A stretch of 64,000 bases of DNA from Phoenix dactylifera (lineage: Eukaryota > Streptophyta > Magnoliopsida > Arecales > Arecaceae): the NCBI RefSeq assembly GCF_009389715.1, contig NC_052397.1:17060129-17124128 (forward strand). The letters are read 5' to 3'. Below, one piece after another: positions 46,401 to 56,869 of this stretch (positions are counted from its first letter, which is position 1; each line of letters opens with the position of its first letter). The notes beneath the pieces were generated by a model. That model saw only the letters and a list, made by a program, of their open reading frames with translations, did not search any database and was not told where the DNA came from. A program made the position numbers and the translations under genes.

Positions 46401-49400
46401 GAGGAACACGGGGCTCCCCTGCCAGATATTGTTCAGTTCTGGAGCCCGCACGCGCGCACGTGCCGCTCGGACTCCTCCCCGGTTTTGTTTTCTACCCAAA
46501 ACGCATCTGCAGGATTTGGAGACGGTGCCTTATAGCCCAGGTTCTGAAACGAGTCTAGCCGATGTGGGATCTTTCAACTTACGCTTCAAAAGTCCTGGTT
46601 TACTTGTAGAAGAATCAAGAAAAGTCTATAAGAGTGCCTACTAGGGCGGGTTGAAAATTAATTTTGTTTGATTTGTTTTTATAGAAAAGATTTTTTAGGC
46701 TAAGTTTGGGTCCTTTCTTCCTCTCTCTCCCTCCCCTCTCTTATTAATCTCTCTTCTATTATTTGTTCATTTCTACTAATATGAATTTCTGGTTTTTGCT
46801 CTCCATAACGTTAATTTACTCTTTTTTTCTACATGAATATAAAATCTTTGATTCTCAATGTCCATTATAGGATTACAAAAAGCTTGAATTGAATCAAAGG
46901 TGGCCCTATACATGGATTCTTAATGACTAAGGATCCATAAAGCTGATCCAAATAGTTTGGGACAAGGTTTTTGATGGTTATAAAGACTACTAAACAACTA
47001 CCAACCAATTGTCAAGCTTCTTTTGAAAATTTGTTCTTTAAACCTACCACATCTGAAAACCTAAAACTGAAATTTTTAGCCCATTTTAAATTCTATATTC
47101 CTAAAACACCTATGCTCTGTTTCTGTAGCTGGCACACGGTCAATTTTTAAACCAAACCTTAAATTTCTAACCCCTTAGGTTCTTCCATGCATGTAGATCA
47201 TCCACAATTGGTCCTACAGTACAATATCATAGTTTGCCGTCTCGTACCGAATCCCGTACCAGTGCCATACTAGCACAATGTCAGTCCGGTACGGTATAAA
47301 ATTTTTTGGCGTACCGAGTGTCGGTACGCCACCCATACCAAAGTAGATACGCTCCGACCATCCAGTTTGGGCCGATATGGTATACTGAGTTAGATTCTTT
47401 ATGCCTATAAGTCCTCTCAAGCAACTCCTCGTAATTTTGTTAATAAATTAAAGAAAAAAACAGACAGATAATGTTCTCTAGACGAATGCATCAGACCCCA
47501 GGGACCTAGAAATTTCATCAATCAAAGTTGCCCTCGGGAAGCAATAGCACTCAACAGAATGCATACTGATTAAGAAGTTCTAATTGGCATAACTTAAAAC
47601 TTGCTTGGTCCATCATATAAGGAACTTAGGTTGCTAAACTGAACCTTATCATCAAGACTATAAGTGTTATATTGCAAGCAAATAAACATATAGAATCAAA
47701 GCAAACATATGGAGACATTATTTAGGGTAGTGATAATTTCATTACAAAGCAAACATATAGAAAATTACAATAATCTCATAAAACCAATTTTCTATATGAC
47801 GGATCAACAATGAAGGCTATCTTCTGCTTAAGCAATTGATGGAAAGATATACAATCAACACATGCTCCTGGATGAGTTAAGGAAGTATATGATATGGTAC
47901 CATGAGAGGTTAATTTGTTCGCATTAAGATTTAAAAGAATCATTTTTGTCCTCTATCTTACTTCCTCCAACAATGAGATGAAATGACTAGAAGCCAGAAA
48001 ACACATAGCACATCATAACCCAATAGCACATCATAACCCATGTCGAAAAAGAACAAATAACCTGGTACTTATCCTCCTAGTTCCTCCCCTCTGATGTACT
48101 CTTCAAGCTCCTTCAAATTCTTCCTTCATCTTGCTCTCCAAATCAACACCCTTTCTTTTCAAATTTCGTGACAAGCCTACAATTTGCAACTTCTAAGAAA
48201 GGCAACTATTCTAAGTAGAACAAGAATATATATCTGCATATTGGCAAGCATACTAACCTAGGAAAAAAACAATTTCACTCAAAATAGACATTTTGTAAAT
48301 GGTACGAAGAAATTATTTTTATTTCGAATAGAATTAATAGAGAAGCATATTGAACATTATAACCTAGATGGTGCTTTTAGCAAAAAGAAAAAGTAAACAA
48401 TACATTAGAATTCATCAAGGACATAGACCAGTGACAGGGGAACAATATGTGATTTTTCAGCTTCATTGGGCTTGCATCAGTGACAGGGGCTCACATTAAA
48501 AATCTCTTTAAACTAGTTATTGATGAAGTTGTTCTAAATAACCAGGAAGATATTGTTGTTATATGTAACTTGAGATGAGTTATAACATTGGTTGATCTAG
48601 AGAACAGTAGGTAAAATGCTAAATCTGAACTATGGAAAAGAGTCAGAGATATGGACCTCAAGCCAAAAAAACAGAATTTGAAACACAACCAAAGTGTATG
48701 CAATGCAATTTCCTTTTTCCAAGGAAATAAAAATGAGGCAGTCAAAGCTAGTTAATAAGAGATACCATAATGCAACTGGTTCAGGTTCATTACCTTATCA
48801 TAGGAAAAGAATTGTCAAAATAGATACTGTCACAACTAATCATCAGATCTACACAGATGAAGTGGCTAGTGCAAGAGTTTATCTAATAATATATTCATTA
48901 GCCACTAAAGCAAATATGTACTAAAATGACAATAAGGCCCATAATGTGCATGGTTCAAAGAACGAGTTACATACAAGGTCCAAGGAAAGATGGCCATGAC
49001 CAAACTAGGATGAAAAGGAAAATGTATACCAAAGCTACAACCAATAAAGTAAGGGATGACTATACTTCAGCACAGTAGGGGTTATAGCAACTGCAGACAA
49101 AGTCAAAAACCTATTTAGATGGTACCGTTAAGCATTAAGAGTTTAAGACTATGTTTTAGTTCACATGAATGAAATAGAATCAGAATTGAAATGAAATGAA
49201 AATAGCAATAAAAGATAGGGAATCAGAATTTTCATTCCTATACCATTGTTTGGTCAAGAAACGAAAGATTGCATGTGAAAAAAATGAAAATCCATTCTAG
49301 TATTTATTTTAACTAATTATATTTTAAAAATATTTCAGATTGATATTTTAAATATATCCTTCAACAAGGAACAGAATCAAATTTATAATGCAACACTTAT

Positions 49401-52400
49401 AATAGTTTTGGAGGCCTCCATTTAAATTTACTTTATATGTATAGTTGTATACATGTGCAAACAACAACCACTATCATGTTAGAGTGATCGATTTTTCACG
49501 TTTTCAAAATAGGACTTTTAAATTCAATTGAATTTAAATTATGAATTCCCATTTTATACTGTAAATGCCACTAAATGATTTGTACAAAATTTGTCACTTA
49601 TTCCTATTTGTTACATAAAATGCGAGTAACTAATTCATACTTGAAATATCTTTAATTTTCATTTCTATAAGAATGATCATTTCTCCCATTTAAGATTGGA
49701 ATGAGAATTCCTCCATTTAAGGGAATAAGAAACCTTAAGAAATCATAATTCCGTTCCTTGTTACACAACCAAACATTGACAAGGGGCCAAAGTTGAATTT
49801 CTATTCCATGCCTACTCCCATTCCAAGAACAAATGTAGCATAAGGATCTCAGCAAAATCCAAAACTGTGAGGTGCTAAGATTTGTGCTGAAGGGTCTAGA
49901 ATGAAGGAAAAAATACCCCAGCAGCATCCATGAAGTTATAAAGGAGGATTAGCAAAGTTAGCAGACTCACTAAGAGTAAAATTTGACGGGCAAGCTACAG
50001 ATAAGGATCCATGAAAGTCATCAAAAATATGGTGACAAGTCTGCATGATTTTAATTACATAATGATGTTGCCTTTTCCTTGTTACTTCCTTTTCCTTATT
50101 CTAGTTAAAGAAAATTTAAAAAGTGTGAAGCCTTCTAGCCAAATAATGAAGTAGCTATCGGTGGGGGGAATATGTTGTGTGTTATTCCATCACATTAAGT
50201 TACACAATAATGAACAGGAATTTTGCCCCCCAATTGACTTTATTTTCATTTACAAAAATGACACTTTCATTCTTTTTTGCAGAAAGTGTTCATTTTGGAC
50301 TTTGTGCGCATCACACCCATACTCTCAAATGACCACACATTTAGCTCATAAAAGAACATTGTGATAGTCAAAGCACCACAGATAAGTAACAGATAACATA
50401 CATAATACAATCAATACACAGACAGAAAAGCTCTCATACTTATTCATTGAAGATAGGTGTATGATGGTCCAAAAAATTCAAAATGGACAGGATCCTGTGA
50501 AACAATAAAAAAATAAAATAATATGACCCAATATAAAAGTTAAAAAAAGAGTAAATTTATCCTTATAAAATTCTGCAACACTATAGGATGTCATAGAATA
50601 TCTTCATTCTAATCTTTCCCCTTGCTTCTATGGGTTTCATTTTGATGTGAGCCTTGGTTTTACTTGGCAGATTATACATATGTAATTGCTTTCTTTGGTT
50701 TAGTCTCTTGAATGGTCAGTGGAATGATGTGATTTCTTTAGGATACCAAGTCATTTGGTTTCTTTTCATTACATTTAAAATTTTGTAGTCTTTCTTTAAA
50801 TCTAGAAGCACTTGAGTTGCCCAATACAGGATAGTAACGTGCCTTATTTCCCCAAAACGAGAATTCAAGAAACATAAGTAATTTTTGCGTAGAATTCTCA
50901 AACACTAGTCCTATAAACAAGGAAAAAAAGATACTAGTTAAACACAATTTAGGGAATATTATAGTAAGAGAATGTCTACCTGAGGGATCACAATTGCAAG
51001 ATTTAAGAAATGCCCATTGCTAATCCTGCAATTTAATTGTCAGTAAGCACATAAAAAACAAAGGTAACAAAATACAAAAAGATTCAGGGCGAAGAAACTG
51101 AGCACCTACCTTGACCAAGCCTTAAGGACTTCAAATTCGACTAGAAATCATTGCATAAGGAATACTATAAGTCACCTACAAAAATGACAACTTCTTTGTA
51201 AACGTAACATGCCAATGACTATTAATTTTAATGAAAGTTTGTATTGAAGCTATTCACTCACTGCCAGTGGTGCTCCAAGTATTGCAAAGGCAATTAGTGC
51301 AGAAACAAACAATGCCAACTGAAGGAAGTCCACTGCTTTGGTAATCTGTATTTTTTGCAATATAAGATATTATGACATTGCTACCAAAGCAGAAAAAACA
51401 TGAGAATGTTTGAGATTCCCCAAACAAGGCCAGCTCCCAACTTCCGACACATTTTTTCGATCACCACTGAAGTAAAACCCAGAAACAAACAGAATTCAAC
51501 ATCAGAACCGAAAGCCCCCATTCGCACTCCAGTTTGATATCTTTGCCCTTCATCTGGGTTGCCTCGATAGATCTCCCGGCCCCATCCAATCAGTGTCAAA
51601 GAGAATAAATGGAAACCATCCTATCCAAGTAAGTGCAGTAACAATCAGAACCATCCAAACAGGCAATGTTAAGGTATCTTAAAGGATCCTATCAATTCCC
51701 AGAGGAAAGCCTCTTGGCCATGGGTTTAGCTGCTCTTCTGTTCCTTCAGCAGAGTATGGAGCCACACTGCTAGAATTTAGAGGAACTTCTTGGACTGATG
51801 ATATACTGATATAAGTAGTGATGATGAGAAGAATGATGTCAAGAAGAAAAGCAGACTTGAGGTTGGCACAATTTATGCTGCAAGCAGAGGGTGACAGTGA
51901 AGGAAGGATGGTAAACCAGCCACTATAAGATCCAGTAGCAAAGCCTAGTATATTCCCAAGGCCCATGAAGAGTGAAAATAAGCATTAGCTATCCGAGTCT
52001 CCTGTGATCCTTCCCTGAAATAACAGAAAGAATGGAGGCATCTATTAGGCAATCATCTTGTAGAGCAGCAAATCTGAAGTGACTCAAGAACTGAATATAC
52101 TAGCTTGGGTCATGTGACTGCCCCAACCAGATATTGAACAAGTCATTCACTTGACTCAAGTTAGTTAAAGTCTTTTTTTCAGGTCTCTTAAAGTTTTCCA
52201 CAGACATGAACAAAAGGAGGAGAAATTTTTCTCAAAAGAAAAAAAAGGAAAAAAAAGTGAAAAAGGTATCTTTCCTCCCATAAAACCTCCAAAAATCTCT
52301 ATCCTGACCAAAATTCCTAAAATCTGAAAATGACTGGGAGGCATTGAAAAACAAAAGGGCATGCTTGGTCAATAGGATTACATTTCAATTCAGAGAAGAA

Positions 52401-55400
52401 GTTGTCTTACTAGGGCTGTCAAACAAGTGACCCATTTGAGCAGTTGTGTTCAACTAGAAATTCAACTCAAACTCAGCCGCTCTGTTAAAGTCAAAGTAGG
52501 CTGCTAGAGCTAGGTTTGACCTGCTTGAACTTGGAACCATCAAGCTAGAAATAGGAATATATAAATAATTAATATATATTACAGTAGTTACTGCATATAA
52601 ATAAAAATTATTTTTATACTAAATTCACATGCAGAAGAATGTATTTCAAATTAAGTTTTAATGCCGAAATTAGCTCAAAATTTTTTTACAAAGGCCTCGA
52701 GGGACCTCTTGTTCCCACTAGATTTCTTAAAACAATTGTTCATGACAAGCTTAAGTCTAGTTTAAATTAAATATGCTGGTTCAAGCTCGACCTACTTACA
52801 GAATGAGCTGAGCTTGAGCTTGGCTTGACATGCTCAATTTCGACTAGTTTATAACCCTATTCTTACTTATAACCTATAAGACCTACCAATGGAAGACAAT
52901 CAAAGACCAGATTGACAAACTAAGGCACAAAAATTAGTGTATCCAATATTGACAAAAGCATAAAATTTTAGAAGTTAAAACCCAATTATGAAAACCTGAA
53001 AGTCTAAATTTAACTATAAAGGATAACATTCTAGAGAAAAAGTTGACAGAACTTGGAATGGGGAAAGCTTTCACAAAGAAACAAACTTGCAAAGTTATAA
53101 CTAGGAAAAAAAGTGCTCTGCCATAAGTAATGTGACACAGCACCTGAACAGATGCTAGCAAATTCAACAGTCGAAGGCATGTAATTACATAAGTGCCAAG
53201 ACCCTCAAGAATAATAACTTAGAAGCCACTCAAACAACAATATATTTGAGTTATGAACCTTTATTTTTAATTAACACTAGGATTTAATTATTTGGGCCTT
53301 AATAATGAATCAAAAATGCTTGGTGAGCTCATTAATGGGACACCAAATGATAAGACCCAGTATAACATAGTATTCCTATGATCCTATCACTTTCATGTAT
53401 TTAAAATGTTATTTTCTAGTGGTCAGGCCGATGCCATGTCAATGAAAAATAGTGCTGCATCAGTTACCCCATCTTTTCTATTCTATACACGGATCCAAGT
53501 AACAGTAATGTATCATTTCCGGCGGTTTCTTGAAGTCCAGTCCCATCAAAGAGAGAACGTCTTATACTACCCTAAATCCTATGTTGCAGGTTTCTGTTCA
53601 AGAAAGGTCAAAATGTCAGTCATGATTTCTATTTCAGTTTCCCTACTCCTATAGGCCTAAGAGTAATCGATCTATAAATTACAATGTTAACAAGCCATTT
53701 ATCCACAGAAACAAGGTAACAAGCCTAAGACGCAATACGTGCCCATTCAGTTTCTCTATTCTTATAGGTCTAAGAATTCTGAAGTCATATGAATTTTAGT
53801 GTGTGCAAACTATTTATCCACAGGATCAAGTAAAAAGCCTCAGGCATTCCATATCGCATTTCAGTTTCACTATTGTTATATGACTATGAGTTTTTAAGTC
53901 TACAGATGGCAATGCCTGCATGTCATCCAAGCAAGTAATCAGGGTAATAACCTTAGAACATACATTTCCCATTTCAAAGTTTCAAGTTTTTGGGTAGGTC
54001 TAGGAGCTTTGCAGTTCATAATTACAATGCTTATTGGCCATCTACACAAGCTAGTATAGTAGTACGCTAAAGCCTAAAGAGTCCGATCCCCTATCCTCTC
54101 AAAGTGGTCCAAAGTCTCTTGTCTTGTTCCTCTGCTCTCATTTTCCACTCTTCACCATATATTCTACTAATTGCTCTTCATCATGTATTCTACTAATTGC
54201 ACAACGTAAATGCGCCAAGTCCTACCAAATTAAGTCAGCTAACTTAAAAATAGTTCGACTCTCCTTTTAGCGTTATGGGCACCATGGTGGCTCAGAGTAG
54301 ATCCAATGAACCCCGCAAACTATGCTGCTTCCCAGATATAGGACATAGACAACAACTTGATGCAACATCCTACCTGGTCCAATCCCATCACGAGTGATGA
54401 GCTATAAAATGGACAGAATCATCTATACAATACTAAGAACCATAAATACATAAATAATAAATTGAATTGACTAAAGACTAGAGCAAACAAAATTTTCCGG
54501 TCAGCAGCATTAGACCTGATGCGGGATTTGCACCCCGTCACCAGCAGAGCCCACACACCAGCCGAGCAGGGGAAGAGAGAGTGTTCCTCAGAAGGTATTG
54601 TCCGCTTTGGGTCCGATTTGGGGGTCGAGCGTACCCGGAGCCCTCCTCACGGCGCCTCACGATTTTGCCCCACAAAAGGCGCCTCCTAAGGGAAGGGTGA
54701 TTGAGCCCCCCATTATATGGCACAGACCTTCCCGCTGATTAGCCGATGTGGGACTAAATTCGAGGAACCCCCGTAACACAGCCCCCCCAGCGGGGAGGTC
54801 CTGTGCCCGGGTCGGCTCCTTGCTGGATAGGCGGAGGGCCGAGGCCCTCCTTCTAGCGCCATCTGATGCGGGATTTGCACCCCGTCACCAGCAGAGCCCA
54901 CACACCAGCCGAGCAGGAGAAGAGAGAGTGTCCCTCAGAAGGTATTGTTCGCTTTGGGTCCGATTTGGGGGTCGAGCATACCCGGAGCCCTCCTCACGGC
55001 GCCTCACGGTTTTGCCCCACAAAAGGCGCCTCCTAAGGGAAGGGTGATTGAGCCTCCCATTATATGGCACAGACCTTCCCGCTGATTAGCCGATGTGGGA
55101 CTAAATTCGGGGAACCCCCCGTAACACAAATCTGATGCGGGATTTGCACCCCGTCACCAGCAGAGCCCACACATCAGCCGAGCAGGGGAAGAAAGAGTGT
55201 CCCTCAGAAGGTATTGTCCGCTTTGGGTCCGATTTGGGGGTCGAGCGTACCCGGAGCCCTCCTCACGGCGCCTTACGGTTTTGCCCCACAAAAGGCGCCT
55301 CCTAAGGGAAGGGTGATTGAGCCCCCCATTATATGGCACAGACCTTCCCGCTGATTAGCCGATGTGGGACTAAATTCGGGGAACCCCCCGTAACACAGCC

Positions 55401-56693
55401 CCCCCAGCGGGGAGGTCCTGTGCCCGGGTCGGCTCCTTGCTGGATAGGCGGAGGGTCGAGGCCCTCCTTCTAGCGCCATCTGATGCGGGATTTGCACCCC
55501 GTCACCAGCAGAGCCCACACACCAGCCGAGCAGGGAAAGAGAGAGTGTCCCTCAGAAGGTATTGTCCGCTTTGGGTCCGATTTGGGGGTCGAGCGTACCC
55601 GGAGCCCTCCTCACGGTTTTGCCCCACAAAAGGCGCCTCCTAAGGGAAGGGTGATTGAGCCCCCCATTATATGGCACAGACCTTTCCGCTGATTAGCCGA
55701 TGTGGGACTAAATTCGGGGAACCCCCCTAACAAGACCTATACCAAATGTATTTATAAGCCATTAAGAAAACGATTTGTGATGCTACCGACCCTCGTCTCC
55801 TCCTCCAAAAATTAGCAAATTTTGCGTTCACCTGAAAGCGAACGATAGGAGCAGGGATCCCACGGCATGGCATTTAGTAAATTTATCGAAGATTCAAGGT
55901 CGTTAAAATGCTTTGCCTATCCCGACCCGGTTTTTTTTTTTTGCGAACCGCTAGGGCTGAAAAGGGCAATAAAGCGCATCGCTTTCCCGATTCCTCCGCC
56001 CACGTCGCTTTCGGCTCCGTCGAACTTTACTAAATCGCAACGCAGGGAGCCGGCGACGTTGCAAAGCCCAGCTCCGCTGCGTGGCGATGGAATCAAGAAG
56101 GAAGAGGAAAGAGAGAGCGGACCTGCGAGATCGGCGAGGAGGGCGCGGCAGGGGCCCTGGGTGGTGTTGTTGCCGACGTCGAGGAGCCAGAATCCTAGGA
56201 GGTAGACGGCGATGGCGCGGGGATGGCGGGATCCGGCGGGGGGGTCACCGAGGAGGCGGCCAAGGTCGGCGGAGTGGCCGACGAGGAGGACGGAAAGGCC
56301 GATGGTGGCGGCGCCGCCGACGATGTAGGGGCGGCGGCGGCCGAAGGAGCTGGTGGAGCGGTCGCTCAGGTGGCCGATGAGGGGCTGGACGATGAGCCCC
56401 GAGAGGGGTCCGCAAAGCCACACCAGGCTCGCGAACGCGTGGGGGATCCCCAGCTCCTGGACATAGGGCGTCAGGAGCGAGAGCTGGAGGGCCCACCCGA
56501 ACTGGACGCCGCAAGCCACGGACGCCACCCGGAAGAGCTGCCGCAGCGGAACCCTAGGAGGCGGCGGCGCTAGCGCCGCGACCGGAGGTGCCGCCCCGCC
56601 CCGATGCCTCCCGGGCACCCGCGGTGGTGGTGGCGCCCCGCTCCGATGCCTCCCGGGCACTGTCTCTTTCAACGGTCTCTTCTCTCTCTCCAT
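40331..56693 (-). CDS. SUT4: Sucrose transporter, SUT4 type (five exons)
   Basis: A sucrose/proton symporter of the major facilitator family (GPH subgroup), with 12 membrane segments. SUT4-clade members sit mainly in the vacuole membrane. Exons on the minus strand: 56123-56693, 51262-52014, 51110-51175, 50980-51025 and 40331-40489, with introns of 4,108, 86, 84 and 10,490 bases, all GT-AG. Signatures: [90 protein letters not shown] and [19 protein letters not shown]. Total length about 525 residues. The first and last exons are intact; exons 2-4 contain many one-base indels (see findings), so the gene is either a pseudogene in its middle or, more likely, intact in nature and misassembled here. 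Confidence 0.92.
42251..42531. mobile_element. TACCGG-family hAT-like MITE, copy 2, with 8-bp TSD
   Basis: Flanked by TCTGATAG on both sides (42243-42250 and 42532-42539), the 8-bp duplication typical of hAT transposons. The ends (CAAGGTCCGCCGTACC and GGTACGGCATTCCATG) are imperfect inverted repeats. The inside is packed with CCGGTACC, TACCGG and CGGCCGG words, so it is made of nested palindromes. It sits in the last intron of the sucrose transporter. Confidence 0.85.
43601..44240. mobile_element. AT-rich hAT-like non-autonomous element
   Basis: Left end GGTTCGATTTATTTGCCTGC and right end GTTGCAGGCAACTAAACAAC form imperfect inverted repeats, with many TTGCAATTGCAACT-like words near both ends. 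The interior is AT-rich with no coding frame. TSD not clear. Confidence 0.55.
46067..46576 (-). mobile_element. TRIM element, complete, with 5-bp TSD
   Basis: Terminal-repeat retrotransposon in miniature. LTRs at 46338-46576 and 46067-46292 (226 and 239 bases) start TGAAAGATCCCACATCGGCT and end GTGACA on the minus strand. Only 45 bases lie between them: a primer site TGGTGTCAGAGC next to the right LTR and a purine-rich GAGGGTGGGTGAA next to the left LTR. The TSD is ACTTA (46062-46066 and 46577-46581). It codes for nothing and would need proteins from another element to move. Confidence 0.9.
47226..47405. mobile_element. TACCGG-family MITE, copy 3
   Basis: Starts with TAGTTTGCCGTCTCGTACCG, closely matching the reverse complement of the right end of copy 1, and continues with TCCGGTACGG, GGCGTACCGAGTGTCGGTAC and GGGCCGATATGG. 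Ends are approximate. It lies in the last intron of the sucrose transporter. Confidence 0.65.
49150..49770. mobile_element. MITE-like AT-rich region
   Basis: TTTAGTTCACATGAATGAAA- and GAATCAGAATTTTCATTCC-type words on the left face ATGAGAATTCCTCCATTTA and ACAACCAAACATTG on the right. This is weak inverted symmetry, as in plant hAT MITEs. The ends are not fixed. Confidence 0.3.
50980..51025 (-). CDS. SUT4: Sucrose transporter exon 4, with indels
   Basis: Acceptor AAATTGCAG, donor CTCAG-GTAGAC. It codes for GLAMGI...LAIVIPQ but is 46 bases long where 44 are expected. Two one-base gains (TT to TTT, AA to AAA) account for this. Confidence 0.85.
51110..51175 (-). CDS. SUT4: Sucrose transporter exon 3, with indels
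   Basis: Acceptor TTTTTGTAG, donor CAAG-GTAGGT. It reads [14 protein letters not shown] and then, after shifts, RLGQ. It is 66 bases long, where 64 would keep the frame from exon 2 through exon 4. Confidence 0.85.
51262..52014 (-). CDS. SUT4: Sucrose transporter exon 2, with indels
   Basis: Begins after TTATTTCAG with a split glycine codon giving GKDHRR, as in relatives, and ends at GAPLA before GTGAGT. In between the family sequence is seen in several frames: [84 protein letters not shown] and [14 protein letters not shown]. It holds the large central loop and membrane segments 5-9 or so. Frame changes lie near 51997, 51976, 51705, 51675, 51581, 51500, 51390 and 51310. Confidence 0.85.
52015..56122 (-). 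other. First intron of the sucrose transporter
   Basis: 4.1 kb between exons 1 and 2, GT-AG. It carries the TRIM array at 54517-55732. The rest is AT-rich and shows no gene. Confidence 0.8.
54517..55732 (-). mobile_element. TRIM-like element with four LTRs, 5-bp TSD
   Basis: Four LTRs of 252-263 bases (54517-54778, 54864-55126, 55133-55395, 55481-55732), each TG...CA. The first pair and the second pair are each separated by an 85-base internal part; the middle pair is separated by only six bases (CAAATC), which look like a deleted internal part. On the minus strand the internal part has a primer site TGGCGCTAGAAGGAGGG two bases after the LTR and a GGGGGGGCTG tract just before the next LTR. 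Only the outer ends have a TSD: AGACC at 54512-54516 and 55733-55737. Open frames of about 61 codons recur in each LTR and are by-products. It lies in intron 1 of the sucrose transporter. Confidence 0.9.
56123..56693 (-). CDS. SUT4: Sucrose transporter exon 1
   Basis: Codes for 190 residues plus one base and ends at LLADLA-G before the donor GTCCGC. It has a proline/glycine/arginine-rich N-terminal tail in which a 14-residue unit ([28 protein letters not shown]) is repeated through a 42-base duplication. Four or so membrane segments follow. The ATG at 56693 is the first in frame after the stop-rich upstream region. No frame breaks. Confidence 0.93.
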
Positions 56694-56869
56694 CAGTCTC
56701 GCGTCGCCGCGGTATTCGGAGTCGGTAAGGCCGGGGGGAGCGATCTTTGTCGAATTAATGAACGAATCTTTTTTGGAATCGCAATTCGCAGGAGATGAGA
56801 AAGCCGGGGTGGCGTACGAGGTGAGGGCTATATTGGGGTCTCATGGGTTGAGCGGAGGAAGCGAGTGTG

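Larger units (their letters stand above)
40490..50979 (-). other. 10.5-kb last intron of the sucrose transporter
   Basis: Most of the gene's length. It contains TACCGG-family MITEs (42251-42531, about 47230-47405), a hAT-like element (43601-44240), a TRIM (46067-46576) and a further MITE-like region near 49150-49770, and is otherwise AT-rich. No other gene is visible in it. Confidence 0.8.

Noticed and set aside
46067..46576. Cassandra-type TRIM with 5S rRNA-like sequence
   Set aside because: No 5S-like internal promoter words were seen in the LTRs; this is another TRIM family.
51300..51350. Apparent acceptor ATACAG near 51351 as the start of a separate exon
   Set aside because: After one extra T is allowed for, the protein pattern (IAKNTDYQ to [10 protein letters not shown]) runs straight through it, so exon 2 is continuous.
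54538..55518. Repeated frames of about 61-81 codons on the minus strand
   Set aside because: They fall in the TRIM LTR copies and have no domain; the same frame appears once per LTR.
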